From Bog-473 sp963787485 (lineage in GTDB: Bacteria > Actinomycetota > Acidimicrobiia > Acidimicrobiales > RAAP-2): a stretch of DNA of 64,000 bases. The position numbers and the translations under genes are program-made. Positions 1 to 8,818 of the stretch are shown here, one piece after another. Every line of letters begins with the position of its first letter. Within the stretch, counting starts at the first letter, position 1. The stretch covers positions 124,001-188,000 of the forward strand of contig CAWBDF010000007.1 of NCBI GenBank assembly GCA_963787485.1. The letters are read 5' to 3'. The notes below the pieces were generated by a model. It was not told the DNA's origin. It did no database searches and saw nothing but the letters and a program-made list of their open reading frames with translations.

Positions 1-160
1 GTCCTGAACCAACCACGTTGCTCAAGACGTTCTGCACCTTGGCGCCGAACACGATGCCGGCAGCGCCCACGCCCACGAGACCGAGGAAGACCCGACGCCC
101 TACGGCGACCCGTTGCTGGGCCCCCTCTTGACGACCCGTTCCGGCGGGCTTGGTAGACAC
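1..160 (-). CDS. Molybdopterin-dependent oxidoreductase, N-terminal fragment with Tat signal
   Basis: An open minus-strand frame begins at a GTG (158-160), preceded in frame by a TGA, and runs off the left edge. Its 53 residues contain a twin-arginine export signal (GRRVFLGLVGVGAAGIV at about residues 22-38) and then AKVQNVLSNVV. This layout is typical of the start of actinobacterial sulfite-oxidase-like (YedY/SuoX-type) molybdoenzymes, which are folded with cofactor and exported by Tat. The catalytic domain lies outside the window, so the enzyme class is inferred from the leader only. No clear Shine-Dalgarno sequence precedes the GTG. Confidence 0.5.
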   Translation of the reverse strand, partial: MSTKPAGTGRQEGAQQRVAVGRRVFLGLVGVGAAGIVFGAKVQNVLSNVVGSG

Positions 161-331
161 TCAAGGCAGCCTATGGGCTCACGGAAGGCGCGCCAGGGCG
201 GGCTGCCCCACCAGTCCGATGACGTGGGACAGCCTGCCGGTAGGCGAGCCGGAACCCCCTCCCTGGCTCCCTCAGTGGCTCAGTACGGAAGCGGGATAGA
301 CCTCTTGCCGACCCAGTGCGAGGATGTCGCC

Positions 332-1144
332 ATGTTCAGTCTCCGCGGAAAATCGGTCGTCATCACGGGTGGTGGGCGCGGTATCGGCCGGGGTATCACC
401 CGTGCGATGGCCACGGCCGGGGCGAACGTCGCAATTGCGGGCCGAACTCCCGGACCACTGGAGGAGACAGCGACGGAGACGCGTGCGCTCGGATCGCAGA
501 CGATCGTGCTTCCCACCGACATCACCAAACCCGCCTCGGTGGATGAACTCGTGCGTGCAGTCGTTGACAGGTTCGGCCGCCTCGATTGCTGGGTGAACAA
601 CGCAGGCAGCGCCCGCCCCGGAGACGTTGGGCCATTGCTCGGGCTCACCGAGGAACAGTGGGACACGGTGATGGACCTGAACCTCAAGGCGACGTTCTTC
701 GCTGCGCAGGCTGCGGCGCGCGCCATGACCCACGGAGGGTCAATCATCAACATCTCCTCCCGCAGCGGTTCTCAACCCAACCCAAGAACTGGGCACTACG
801 GCGCAGCCAAGGCGGGAATCGACAATCTCACCGCCACGATGGCTGTGGAATGGGGTCACCTCGGCATCCGGGTAAACGCCGTCGCTCCTGGCGTGGTGCT
901 GACCGACGAACCACACGCCTCAGTGGATCGACCGAGCCGTCGTCGTCGACAGATCGAGGCCATCCCGCTGCGCCGACTTGGTACCGCCGACGACATTGGT
1001 TCACTCTGCGTCTATCTCGCGTCGGACGAGGCCGGATGGCTCACCGGTGAGGTGATCCAGATCACCGGCGGCAGCCGGATTCCCGTGGGCTATCTCAGTT
1101 ATCTCCACCACGTCGACGAGAGGCTGGGCCGGCACGAGGCGTGA
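332..1144 (+). CDS. SDR family oxidoreductase
   Basis: A 270-residue classical short-chain dehydrogenase/reductase, a cytoplasmic NAD(P)-dependent alcohol/ketone oxidoreductase. The cofactor motif TGGGRGIG is at residues 12-19, NNAG at 89-92, catalytic Ser at 142, and the Tyr-x-x-x-Lys pair at Y156 and K160. The frame stays open upstream to 113, but the ATG at 332 is chosen because AGGA sits seven bases upstream and the SDR fold starts directly after it. It faces the catabolic operon convergently, with 93 bp between the stop codons. Substrate is unknown; the neighbours suggest a hydroxyacyl or alicyclic alcohol. Confidence 0.85.
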   Translation: MFSLRGKSVVITGGGRGIGRGITRAMATAGANVAIAGRTPGPLEETATETRALGSQTIVLPTDITKPASVDELVRAVVDRFGRLDCWVNNAGSARPGDVGPLLGLTEEQWDTVMDLNLKATFFAAQAAARAMTHGGSIINISSRSGSQPNPRTGHYGAAKAGIDNLTATMAVEWGHLGIRVNAVAPGVVLTDEPHASVDRPSRRRRQIEAIPLRRLGTADDIGSLCVYLASDEAGWLTGEVIQITGGSRIPVGYLSYLHHVDERLGRHEA

Positions 1145-1237
1145 TCCCACTGCTTGACGTCGGGAACCTGAAGCGAGCGTTCGTCGACGCCGCGACGTGG
1201 TCGCACGCTGGTCGTCACCCTTCACCGCGAGCTGTCG

Positions 1238-2005
1238 CTAGCGGGGAGGGACCCGAAGTGCTCCGTCGAGGCGAACTGTCTCGCCGTTGATGTAGCCGTT
1301 CTGCAGCAGTGCGACGGCCAAGTGGGCATAGTCATCGGAGTGTCCCAACCGTTTGGGATGGGGCACCGACCTCGCCAGGCCCTCCCGGACGTCTGATCTC
1401 AGCCGGGCGAGCATCGGAGTGTCGAAGACTCCCGGGGCGATGGTGTTGACGCGGATCTGTCTGCTGGCCAGATCGCGAGCCGCGACCAACGTGATCCCGT
1501 GGACGCCAGCCTTCGACGCGCTGTACGAAGTCTGACCGATCTGTCCTTCGAATGCGGCGACCGATGCCGTCATGACAATCGCACCGCGATCCCCTTCGTG
1601 GGGTTCATTCTCCGCCATCCGGGCCGCGCTCAGACGCAAGACGTTGTACGTACCCAAGAGGTTCACCCGAATGACCTCGAGAAAGGATTCGGCATCCCCG
1701 GGTTTGCCTTCCTTGTCGAGGATGCGGAGTCGGTCTCCACCTCTGCCCGCACAGTGCACCACGCCGCGCAACGGACCATTTCGCTCCGCGATGTCGAGGG
1801 CCTGTCCAAAGGCCTCATCGTCGAGCACATCAGACGCCACGAATGTCGCTGAACTGCCAATCTCCGCTGCTGCGGTCGCGCCGGGCGCCGAGGGGAGATC
1901 CACGAGCACCACCCGTGCTCCGAGAGAAACGAGCCGACTCGCCGTGGCGCGCCCCAAGCCAGAGGCTCCACCCGTCACAAGCATGGAGCTGCCCTCAATT
2001 TGCAT
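1238..2005 (-). CDS. SDR family 3-hydroxyacyl-CoA dehydrogenase (HSD10 / type II-like)
   Basis: A 255-residue short-chain dehydrogenase most like the type II 3-hydroxyacyl-CoA dehydrogenase (HSD17B10) group, which oxidises 3-hydroxyacyl-CoA in beta-oxidation. TGGASGLG is at residues 11-18, catalytic Ser near 148, and the SYSASK block gives Tyr161 and Lys165. The long insert around residues 92-110 and the GAIVMTASVAAFEGQIGQ block are typical of this group. ATG 2005 is preferred over GTG 2011 because AAGGGG lies five bases before it. It is the last gene of the six-gene operon, 41 bp after the acyl-CoA dehydrogenase. A paralogue lies at 22982-23758. Confidence 0.85.
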   Translation of the reverse strand: MQIEGSSMLVTGGASGLGRATASRLVSLGARVVLVDLPSAPGATAAAEIGSSATFVASDVLDDEAFGQALDIAERNGPLRGVVHCAGRGGDRLRILDKEGKPGDAESFLEVIRVNLLGTYNVLRLSAARMAENEPHEGDRGAIVMTASVAAFEGQIGQTSYSASKAGVHGITLVAARDLASRQIRVNTIAPGVFDTPMLARLRSDVREGLARSVPHPKRLGHSDDYAHLAVALLQNGYINGETVRLDGALRVPPR

Positions 2006-2046
2006 TGTCACCCCTTGCGATCACTGAGACGTCAGATCCCAGATCA

Positions 2047-3195
2047 CTACAGTCCAAGATCCTTACTGATGATCGTCTTCATCACTTCGCTCGTTCCTCC
2101 AAAGATCCGCGTCACGCGCGCGTCGCCATACATCCGCGCGATCGGAGACTCAAGGGTGTACCCGTAACCTCCGTGCAGCTGCAGACATCGGTCCACCACT
2201 TCTGCTTGAACCTCGGTGCAGAACAGCTTCACCTTGGCTGCATCTACCGGTGACAGCGTCCCGTTGTTGAGCTCCGTGACAGCCTTGTCACACATGGTCT
2301 GTGCTGCCTCAACGATGGCGGCAAGAGCGGCCAACTCGAACTTGGTGTTCTGGAATTCGCCGAGAGATCGTCCGAATACCGTACGCTCACGCACATAGTC
2401 GATCGTGCAGTTCAGCGCTGCCTGACACTGGGAAACCGCACCAACGGCAATCGCGAGTCGTTCCTGGGCCAGGTTCTTCCCGAGATACGAGAAGGCGGCA
2501 TGCTCCTCCCCCAGACGGTTGGCGACTGGAACCTGCACCTCGTCGAAAGAGAGTTCTATCGTATCCTGGGCCCTGAGTCCCAGCTTCTCGAGCTTTCGGC
2601 CCTTGGTGAACCCGGGAGTCCCGGCTTCAACAACCAGCAAGGTGAGTCCATTTCTCCGATTGTCGGGATCGTCAGACGTCCGAGCGAGGACCACCACGAG
2701 ATCTGCCAGAAGACCTCCGGTGATGAATGTCTTCGACCCATTCAGCACGTAGTGGTCCCCGTCCCGTACCGCGGACGTTCGGACACCTGCCAGGTCCGAA
2801 CCGGTGTCAGGCTCTGTCAGCGCGATTGCGGTGAAGAGATCACCCGTCGCCAACCCCGAAAACCAGCGCTGGCGCTGCTCCCCTGTCGCGTAGGCCAGGA
2901 AATACGGCACGACGACGTCCATGTGGGTTCGCAACGTTCCCGGCGTCACCCCTGCGGCTGACATCTCTTCTTGGATGACCACGTTGAACGCATAGTCCGT
3001 GCACCCCCCACCTCCGAACTCCACTGGCAGGTTGATTCCGATGACGCCAATGTCACCGAGACGCCGATACAACGCGCGTGGAACCTGTCCCGCGGCTTCC
3101 CAGTCCGGATAGAAAGGAATGATCTCTCGGGCCACGAAATCGCGAACCGTACGGCGGAACATCTCATGTTCGTCAGAGAAGAGGAGCCGGCGCAT
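2047..3195 (-). CDS. Acyl-CoA dehydrogenase (long-chain-like catalytic Glu placement)
   Basis: A 382-residue FAD-dependent acyl-CoA dehydrogenase, the first oxidative step of beta-oxidation, passing electrons to ETF. The ALTEPDTGSD signature is at residues 126-135 and the C-terminal GGYGYTLESPIARMYGDAR block is present. At the position of the MCAD catalytic glutamate (YEGTSQ) this protein has FGGTSEV, so the base is missing there. A Glu occurs instead in NLAQERLAIAVG (E245), matching the catalytic position of long-chain and isovaleryl-CoA dehydrogenases. This suggests a long-chain or branched substrate. It lies 15 bp downstream of the thiolase gene in the same operon. Confidence 0.88.
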   Translation of the reverse strand: MRRLLFSDEHEMFRRTVRDFVAREIIPFYPDWEAAGQVPRALYRRLGDIGVIGINLPVEFGGGGCTDYAFNVVIQEEMSAAGVTPGTLRTHMDVVVPYFLAYATGEQRQRWFSGLATGDLFTAIALTEPDTGSDLAGVRTSAVRDGDHYVLNGSKTFITGGLLADLVVVLARTSDDPDNRRNGLTLLVVEAGTPGFTKGRKLEKLGLRAQDTIELSFDEVQVPVANRLGEEHAAFSYLGKNLAQERLAIAVGAVSQCQAALNCTIDYVRERTVFGRSLGEFQNTKFELAALAAIVEAAQTMCDKAVTELNNGTLSPVDAAKVKLFCTEVQAEVVDRCLQLHGGYGYTLESPIARMYGDARVTRIFGGTSEVMKTIISKDLGL

Positions 3196-3210
3196 AGGGG
3201 CGACACCCGG

Positions 3211-4401
3211 TCAGTCGACGAGCTCCACGAGGGAGGCGTTTGCCGTCCCGCCCGCTTCGCACATGGTCTGCATACCGAATCGGATTCCGCGGTCTCGCAT
3301 GTGATGGATCATCCGCGTCATCAACACGGCGCCGGACGCGCCCAACGGGTGCCCAACAGCGATGGCGCCACCGAGCGGATTGAGGCGCCCTGGGTCGGCC
3401 CCCGTCTCGGCCAACCACGCGAGCGGCACGGGCGCGAACGCTTCGTTCACTTCGTACACTCCGATTTCCTTCAATTCGATCCCGTAGCGACCAAGGAGCT
3501 TCGCGGTGGCAGGGATCGGCCCTGTCAGCATCATCACGGGATCGTCACCGGTGACGACGCCCGGGTGAATTCGAACGATCGGCGTCAGACCAAGGTCACG
3601 GGCCCGCTCGGGAGTCGTCACCATCAACCCAGCTGCTCCGTCGGAGATCTGGGAGGAGTTACCGGCGTGGATGACACCGTTCTCGCGAAATGCCGGCTTG
3701 AGGGCTGCCAACTTCTCCAGTGATGTTTCACGACGCATTCCCTCGTCAGCGGAGAGGGAAGAGTCTGCCACGGTGATCATTTGCCCGGCGAACGCGCCTC
3801 GGTCGGTCGCGGAGACCGCCTTGTGGTGAGACTCGCACGAGAAGGCGTCGAGTTGGAGACGAGAGAGTCCCCATTTCTCCGCGATCATCTCGGCCCCGAG
3901 ACCCTGGTCGAACGGCACGTTCTCATAACGCGAGCGCATCGCGGGTCCATATGGTTGACCGATTGCTCGGGCCGACCCGAGCGGCACTCGGCTCATCGAC
4001 TCAACCCCGCCGGCGAGCACGAGATCGTAGTGTCCCGTCATGACACCCATGGCGGCGAACTCGATCGCCTGTTGGCTCGATCCGCACGCACGGTTGATGG
4101 TGACGCCGGGAATGGCCTCTGGCCAACCGGCAGCAAGCGCGGCAAATCGTCCCACGTTGCCCGCTTGGTCACTGAACTGGGTTGCGCAACCCCACACGAC
4201 GTCGTCAACCTCGCCCGCATCGACACCCGTGCGATCGAGCAGCGCGTTGAGAATCTGAGCCGAAAGGTCGACGGGATGGATCTCCGCCAAGGCACCACCC
4301 TTTCGCCCTATCGGTGACCTCACTGCGTCAATAACGACCGCTTCGCGCACGTCACGATTCCCGATCGACAGGCCCGGCACACGGCTGATGGTGTCCTGCA
4401 T
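3211..4401 (-). CDS. Acetyl-CoA acyltransferase (thiolase)
   Basis: A 396-residue thiolase that cleaves 3-ketoacyl-CoA with CoA, releasing acetyl-CoA. The nucleophilic cysteine is in NRACGSS (C106), the His motif GHPLGASG is at 350-357, and the second cysteine is in MCEAGGTANA (C381), so the active site is complete. ATG 4401 shares one base with the P450 stop codon (TGATG), which suggests coupled translation; a GTG at 4404 is the alternative. It is probably the degradative type because it sits among acyl-CoA dehydrogenase and hydroxyacyl-CoA dehydrogenase genes. Confidence 0.9.
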   Translation of the reverse strand: MQDTISRVPGLSIGNRDVREAVVIDAVRSPIGRKGGALAEIHPVDLSAQILNALLDRTGVDAGEVDDVVWGCATQFSDQAGNVGRFAALAAGWPEAIPGVTINRACGSSQQAIEFAAMGVMTGHYDLVLAGGVESMSRVPLGSARAIGQPYGPAMRSRYENVPFDQGLGAEMIAEKWGLSRLQLDAFSCESHHKAVSATDRGAFAGQMITVADSSLSADEGMRRETSLEKLAALKPAFRENGVIHAGNSSQISDGAAGLMVTTPERARDLGLTPIVRIHPGVVTGDDPVMMLTGPIPATAKLLGRYGIELKEIGVYEVNEAFAPVPLAWLAETGADPGRLNPLGGAIAVGHPLGASGAVLMTRMIHHMRDRGIRFGMQTMCEAGGTANASLVELVD

Positions 4402-5633
4402 CACGACGGCCCGAACGTGACATGAATGTTCCGAGGAGTCCGCATGGACGCGCCTCGAAGTCGTGGAAGTGGCTGAGCGTCGTCCAAACGAAGCTCCGGA
4501 AGCCCATTCAGCAGGGCACCGAGCGCCAGTGACATCTCCAAGCGGGCCAGCTGCTGACCGAGGCAGTTGTGCGCCCCGAAGGCAAACCCGAAGTGCCGGT
4601 GACGATCGCGAAAGATGTCAAACCGCTCGGGTTCGCGAAAGACGGCGGGGTCTCTGTTGGCGGCTCCATAGGAGAGATTGATCAACGAATTCGCCGGCAC
4701 AACCACACCGTCAATGACAGTGTCACGTGTGGTCGCCCTCGTGCTGGCCAGCACGGGACCGTCCCAACGGAGAGCCTCCTCAACCGCTGGTTGGATCAAC
4801 TCCCTGTCACCACGAACCGCGTCGAGCTGATCGGGGTTCGTCAGGAGGCCAGTCAGCAAGACCGTGGTCGTGCGGAAGGTCGTCTCACCGCCTGCGCTCA
4901 TGAGCTGAAGCAGGAAGGCGATCAGGACCTCTTCGGGGAGAGACTCCTCGTCAACCTCCGCGGTCGCGATGGCGCTCACGAGGTCATTCCTCGGGTTCGA
5001 ACGGCGTTCATGGAGCATGCTCGAGAAGTAACGTCCGAGCTTGTGTGATGCTTCGGCGGCGTTGACCGTGACGATCTGCGCCATCGTGAGCTTGTAGAAG
5101 ATCTCGACGTCCTCGGGTGGCAGCTCGAGAAGACGGTAAATCACGTTGAATGGATACGGACGGGCGAATTGGCCGACGAGCTCTGCTTTCCCAAGGTCAC
5201 GAAACGAATCCAGCAACTCGTCGATGACCGGAGTCACCACACTCTCGCCCCACTGCTGAACCGTCGCGGGGCGGAACACTCGTTGGAAGACCCTCCTGAA
5301 CTGGCTGTGTTCTGGTGGATCCAATCCGGTGAGCAGCGGTCCGTAGTTCGACAGCAGTTCCCTCAAGGATCGATTCGAAAAGGTCTGCGGGTCATTGAGC
5401 ACCTGCTCCACCCCGGCATACGACAACACGGTGAACTCATGGTCGTAGCCGGGCACCGGTCGAGTCGGCATCCCGATCAACCCACTGAGGGATGCCTCCA
5501 AGACCGGAGCTGAGGCACGAAGCTCCTGGAGAATCGAGTACGGGTCCTCGATGACACCGAACATCGCATCGTCGGCGATGTAGGGATCGAAGGATTGGTC
5601 ACTGAGGTCCTCGATTTGCGTTACCTGAGCCAT
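4401..5633 (-). CDS. Cytochrome P450
   Basis: A 410-residue soluble bacterial P450 monooxygenase. The I-helix oxygen-binding motif SAGGETT is present, followed by the ExxR pair in EEALRW. The heme-binding loop FGFAFGAHNCLG carries the cysteine ligand at C357. Start ATG 5633 has GAGAGG just upstream. No ferredoxin or ferredoxin reductase gene is next to it, so electrons must come from elsewhere. Its place inside a beta-oxidation-type operon, overlapping the thiolase gene, suggests that it hydroxylates an alkyl or alicyclic substrate before degradation. CYP family and substrate cannot be told by eye. Confidence 0.93.
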   Translation of the reverse strand: MAQVTQIEDLSDQSFDPYIADDAMFGVIEDPYSILQELRASAPVLEASLSGLIGMPTRPVPGYDHEFTVLSYAGVEQVLNDPQTFSNRSLRELLSNYGPLLTGLDPPEHSQFRRVFQRVFRPATVQQWGESVVTPVIDELLDSFRDLGKAELVGQFARPYPFNVIYRLLELPPEDVEIFYKLTMAQIVTVNAAEASHKLGRYFSSMLHERRSNPRNDLVSAIATAEVDEESLPEEVLIAFLLQLMSAGGETTFRTTTVLLTGLLTNPDQLDAVRGDRELIQPAVEEALRWDGPVLASTRATTRDTVIDGVVVPANSLINLSYGAANRDPAVFREPERFDIFRDRHRHFGFAFGAHNCLGQQLARLEMSLALGALLNGLPELRLDDAQPLPRLRGASMRTPRNIHVTFGPS

Positions 5634-5693
5634 TCGTCCTCTCAATCACTCGCTGCCCGTCATTGCAAACCTTGCGGTCGCGAAACGCCAGAC

Positions 5694-7361
5694 TCAGCCT
5701 GACCTCACCAGTTCCCCGGCCAGCGTCTCTGTGACCTGCCCGTCTCTCACGGCGAAACGGCCATTGACGATCACATGATCGAAGCCAGACGCATCGTGCC
5801 AAAGGCGTTCCTCTCCCCCGGGAAGGTCCGCCACCATCCTGGGCTGGTCGTAGGAGACCCGTTCGGGATCGAACACGACCACGTCGGCCGCAGAGCCGTT
5901 TGCGAGGAGGCCGCGACCGGCCAGACCCAGCACCTGAGCCGGCTCTGATGTGATTCTCCTGACGGCCTCGGGAAGCGAGAGGATGCCCCTCTCCTTGACC
6001 CATTTGGCCAGGAGGAGCGACGTGTTCCCACCACCACAGAACGTCTTGACGTGAGCTCCGGCATCGCTGCCTCCAACGATTGCCTGAGGGCTCCGCAAGA
6101 AGTCCGCGATCATGTCGTCGGCCTCAGGGTTCGCTTCGATCACGAACTGGGTCTGCAGATCCTCCTCGAGCGCAAGGTCGGCAACGGCGTCGATGATCCG
6201 AGCCTGCCGTGCTGCGGCATAGTCCACGACCGACTGCCCGACCAGATCTTGATGTCGAGGCCCGGCCTTACAGATACGAATTCGCCTCCACGGAATGGCG
6301 CCTTTCGCTTCGACGGACTCCCTGTGAAGGTCATCTCGCATGGCCGCGTCCCGAAAAGCAGCGAGACGCTCCAAATGCGACATCGACGCGATTCGCGTCC
6401 ACGACGGGTAGACGTTGAACGTCACCGTTCCGCCGTCGAGCGTGAAGTAGCTGTCGAACCGGCTCGGCGCGGCCTGGGCGTAGATCGATGCACCCCGATC
6501 CTGGAAGGTACCGATCACATCCAGAATGGTTTGAGACGCAGCAAATCTTGGCAGGACATTTCCAGCCAACACGGTTCGACCGCTGCGCTCTGCGAGCGGT
6601 CCGCCAATCTCTTCCACCCACTGCGCTCGATGCGCGATGTCGACACCGCCGTCGGTCTGGACGATTCCCCGCTTCTCTTCCCCCACGACGCTGCAGAGGG
6701 CCACGATCTCCTCTGTATCAGCCCACCGACTCGGAATCGGAATACCACCCTCGGCGACGTGCAGCTTGTTCTGCGAAGTGGAGAACCCGATGGCTCCACC
6801 GCGCAGGCTGTCACGAACGATGCGGCGCATGTCATCGATCTCGTCGGGAGTTGCGGTTCGCTCAAGGGACTCTTTCCCCATCACCGCGAAACGCACCGCA
6901 TTGTGCCCGACCAGCGATGCACAGTTGATCCCCAACCTGCCGCGCAGCCCAGCGAGATATTCACCGAACGTCCGCCAGGCCCAGGGGACCGCAGACTTCA
7001 AGGTACTGAGCGGGACTTCTTCCACCTGATAGAAGAGCGAGGCCAGAGCGTCACTGTCCCCCTGATTGCATGGAGCCAAGCTGATCCCACAGCTCCCGGT
7101 CATGACGGTCGTGACGCCATGGAGGACGAGCGGTAGCCCGAACGGGTCCCACCACAACTGCGGATCGACATGAGTATGCGGATCAATGAATCCAGGAGCA
7201 ACGACTCTTCCCTCCGCGTCCACGACTTCAGCCGCGGTCACAGCCGTGGTCTCGTCGAGCAGGACCACACGTCCAGCCTTGATCCCAATCCGACCGGACC
7301 GCCCGGGACTCCCGGATCCGTCGATGATGAACCCGTTCTCGATGATCAGATCTAAGTCCAT
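5694..7361 (-). CDS. N-acyl-D-amino-acid deacylase family amidohydrolase
   Basis: A 555-residue member of the amidohydrolase superfamily, D-aminoacylase branch. The metal-binding HTH of FIDPHTHVDP is at residues 62-64, the GSCGISLAP block has the Cys (C91) used as a metal ligand in D-aminoacylases, and a C-terminal GGSDAGAH block carries the conserved Asp. An N-terminal beta-sandwich (DLIIENGFIIDGSG) is typical. Start ATG 7361 follows GGGGGA. The family hydrolyses amide or cyclic amide bonds; many environmental members have unknown substrates. It lies 60 bp upstream of the P450 in the same operon, so it probably acts early in the pathway. Confidence 0.85.
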   Translation of the reverse strand: MDLDLIIENGFIIDGSGSPGRSGRIGIKAGRVVLLDETTAVTAAEVVDAEGRVVAPGFIDPHTHVDPQLWWDPFGLPLVLHGVTTVMTGSCGISLAPCNQGDSDALASLFYQVEEVPLSTLKSAVPWAWRTFGEYLAGLRGRLGINCASLVGHNAVRFAVMGKESLERTATPDEIDDMRRIVRDSLRGGAIGFSTSQNKLHVAEGGIPIPSRWADTEEIVALCSVVGEEKRGIVQTDGGVDIAHRAQWVEEIGGPLAERSGRTVLAGNVLPRFAASQTILDVIGTFQDRGASIYAQAAPSRFDSYFTLDGGTVTFNVYPSWTRIASMSHLERLAAFRDAAMRDDLHRESVEAKGAIPWRRIRICKAGPRHQDLVGQSVVDYAAARQARIIDAVADLALEEDLQTQFVIEANPEADDMIADFLRSPQAIVGGSDAGAHVKTFCGGGNTSLLLAKWVKERGILSLPEAVRRITSEPAQVLGLAGRGLLANGSAADVVVFDPERVSYDQPRMVADLPGGEERLWHDASGFDHVIVNGRFAVRDGQVTETLAGELVRSG

Positions 7362-7428
7362 GAGTCCATCCCCCGTTTCGGTCTTCTTCCACGGCCCAAC
7401 GAACAAGCAGGTCGTGAGTCGGGATACT

Positions 7429-8373
7429 TCAAAACAACGCCACCGGCGCAACTGGGCTTCCTGTTCCACCCCGCACAGGGAGGGGCTGGACCGAAAGTTG
7501 GAATTCCCAGCGTTCCAACTCCTGACACCTCTCGGCAAGTGACTCGAGGTCGCAGTTGTCGACCAGCCACAGCCCCATGGCCACAAGTCCGATGACATGG
7601 ACCGGGGATTCGATCTCGTGGTATCCCGTTGGAAACGTCTCTTGCGGAGCATCGCTCCCGATCAAAGCGACGTCTCGTGAGCGGAGCCACGGCATCATGG
7701 ACGCGTGCCACCCACCTCGCGTCGCTGGATCGGGCCGACCGGCCTTGCGTCGCGCCGATATGCCCACCCTGAGGAGCACGAGGTCACCTGGCTCAACGGA
7801 AATGCCCTGACGCCGTTCGGCTTCTTCGACGTCACTTGGGTGGACCGGTCGGTCGAACTCACCGAGATCGATGAGTATGCCCCGGCCGCTCACACCGTGC
7901 CGAGCGACGTTCACAGCTCCATATCGAGCTCCATGGCGGCTGGTCACGGCCGAGGCGGGAAAACCGTTGTACATTCTTCCATCCCACAGGCAATGAGCCG
8001 GCGCATCGAGATGTGTGACCGAGACTCCGTGGAAGGCCAAGCCGAGGTACTCCATCGGATAGCTGGCTCGCTTCTTCGTCCCCGCGGCGTGAACCGGCGG
8101 GGAGGCACCAGTGCCGTCGCCTGATTCGATCATGTAACGGTGCACGTATCCGTGGCGGTCGTGAACCGACGGATCCAGATCCCAGGCGAGGGGCACTGCG
8201 ATTCCCTCACGCACGAGGCTTGCGCCCCTCCTGCGTGCGTCGGGAGTGATCAAATTGAGCGTTCCCAGTTCGTCAGTGGAACCCCACCTTCCCCAGTTCG
8301 AGAGGGAGTCGACCCAGGACAGCACCGCTTCTTCTTCGGGGGGGTCCTCCGCCGTGTCGTGGCGTGATGGCAT
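7429..8373 (-). CDS. Cyclase / kynurenine formamidase-like family protein
   Basis: A 314-residue protein of the metal-dependent cyclase family (PF04199), which includes kynurenine formamidase and several ring-opening or ring-closing hydrolases. The signature is H115-GVSVT-H121-LDAPAH127, the expected HxxxxxHxDxPxH metal site. The SxDELGTLNLITPD start near residues 32-45 is typical of the longer members. It is the first gene of the minus-strand operon, and the 67 bp gap before the amidohydrolase is compatible with co-transcription. A GAGGAG lies immediately before the ATG, closer than normal, so the exact start is uncertain. Confidence 0.82.
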   Translation of the reverse strand: MPSRHDTAEDPPEEEAVLSWVDSLSNWGRWGSTDELGTLNLITPDARRRGASLVREGIAVPLAWDLDPSVHDRHGYVHRYMIESGDGTGASPPVHAAGTKKRASYPMEYLGLAFHGVSVTHLDAPAHCLWDGRMYNGFPASAVTSRHGARYGAVNVARHGVSGRGILIDLGEFDRPVHPSDVEEAERRQGISVEPGDLVLLRVGISARRKAGRPDPATRGGWHASMMPWLRSRDVALIGSDAPQETFPTGYHEIESPVHVIGLVAMGLWLVDNCDLESLAERCQELERWEFQLSVQPLPVRGGTGSPVAPVALF

Positions 8374-8451
8374 CTCCTCGGCCTTTCGGTATCCACTGGG
8401 ACGCCCAGCGTACGGGACCGGTCGGGTCCGTTGCCTCAGACTTCCTCGTCA

Positions 8452-8655
8452 TCACACGACCCAGGTCAACGAAGGTCCACTCGGCGCGGGGACCTTTGCG
8501 CCAGGGCTGAAGGTGTGGTTTCCCAACAAGCCAACCTCGTTCCAGTTCTTCACGCTGGCCAAGCCCTTGATCAGCGCCGGTCCTGGTGTTGCCACCGGCG
8601 GCCCTGGAGTCCCTCGAAAGACCCGGTCTTGTCCCGAGATCCTCTCCGCACTCCC
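8452..8655 (-). pseudogene. Orphan 3' gene fragment, possibly an ABC solute-binding protein C-terminus
   Basis: The 445 bp between the cyclase start (8373) and the saccharopine dehydrogenase-like gene (8819) has no complete gene. On the minus strand a stop-free frame of 67 codons runs from just after a TAG to a TGA at 8452-8454. Its translation looks like real protein (ALIKGLASVKNWNEVGLLG, then NHTFSPGAKVPAP, then a WVV end) but has no plausible start. The pattern resembles the C-terminal tail of branched-chain amino acid-type periplasmic binding proteins. That match is from memory of the family's appearance and is weak. The simplest reading is a 5'-deleted gene remnant. Confidence 0.35.
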
Positions 8656-8818
8656 CTAACCTTCGGGCTCGGTGACGAGGTCATCCTCCAGCGGCGCGGT
8701 CAAGAAGTCACCCAAGGGGGCCTCTTGCCCTGGCAGGCCCTGGGCGAACCGCGTCAGACTTGGACCAGAAGGCCGTTCGTAGTAGGACGACGTAGCCCGA
8801 GACGGGAAGAGATCGATC

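Noticed and set aside
332..1144. An upstream start at 113 for the first SDR
   Set aside because: The extra 73 residues have no SDR similarity and overlap the divergent molybdoenzyme start; ATG 332 has a ribosome site.
1145..1237. A bidirectional terminator between the convergent SDR genes
   Set aside because: Only short GCGAC/GTCGC pairing was found, too weak to call.
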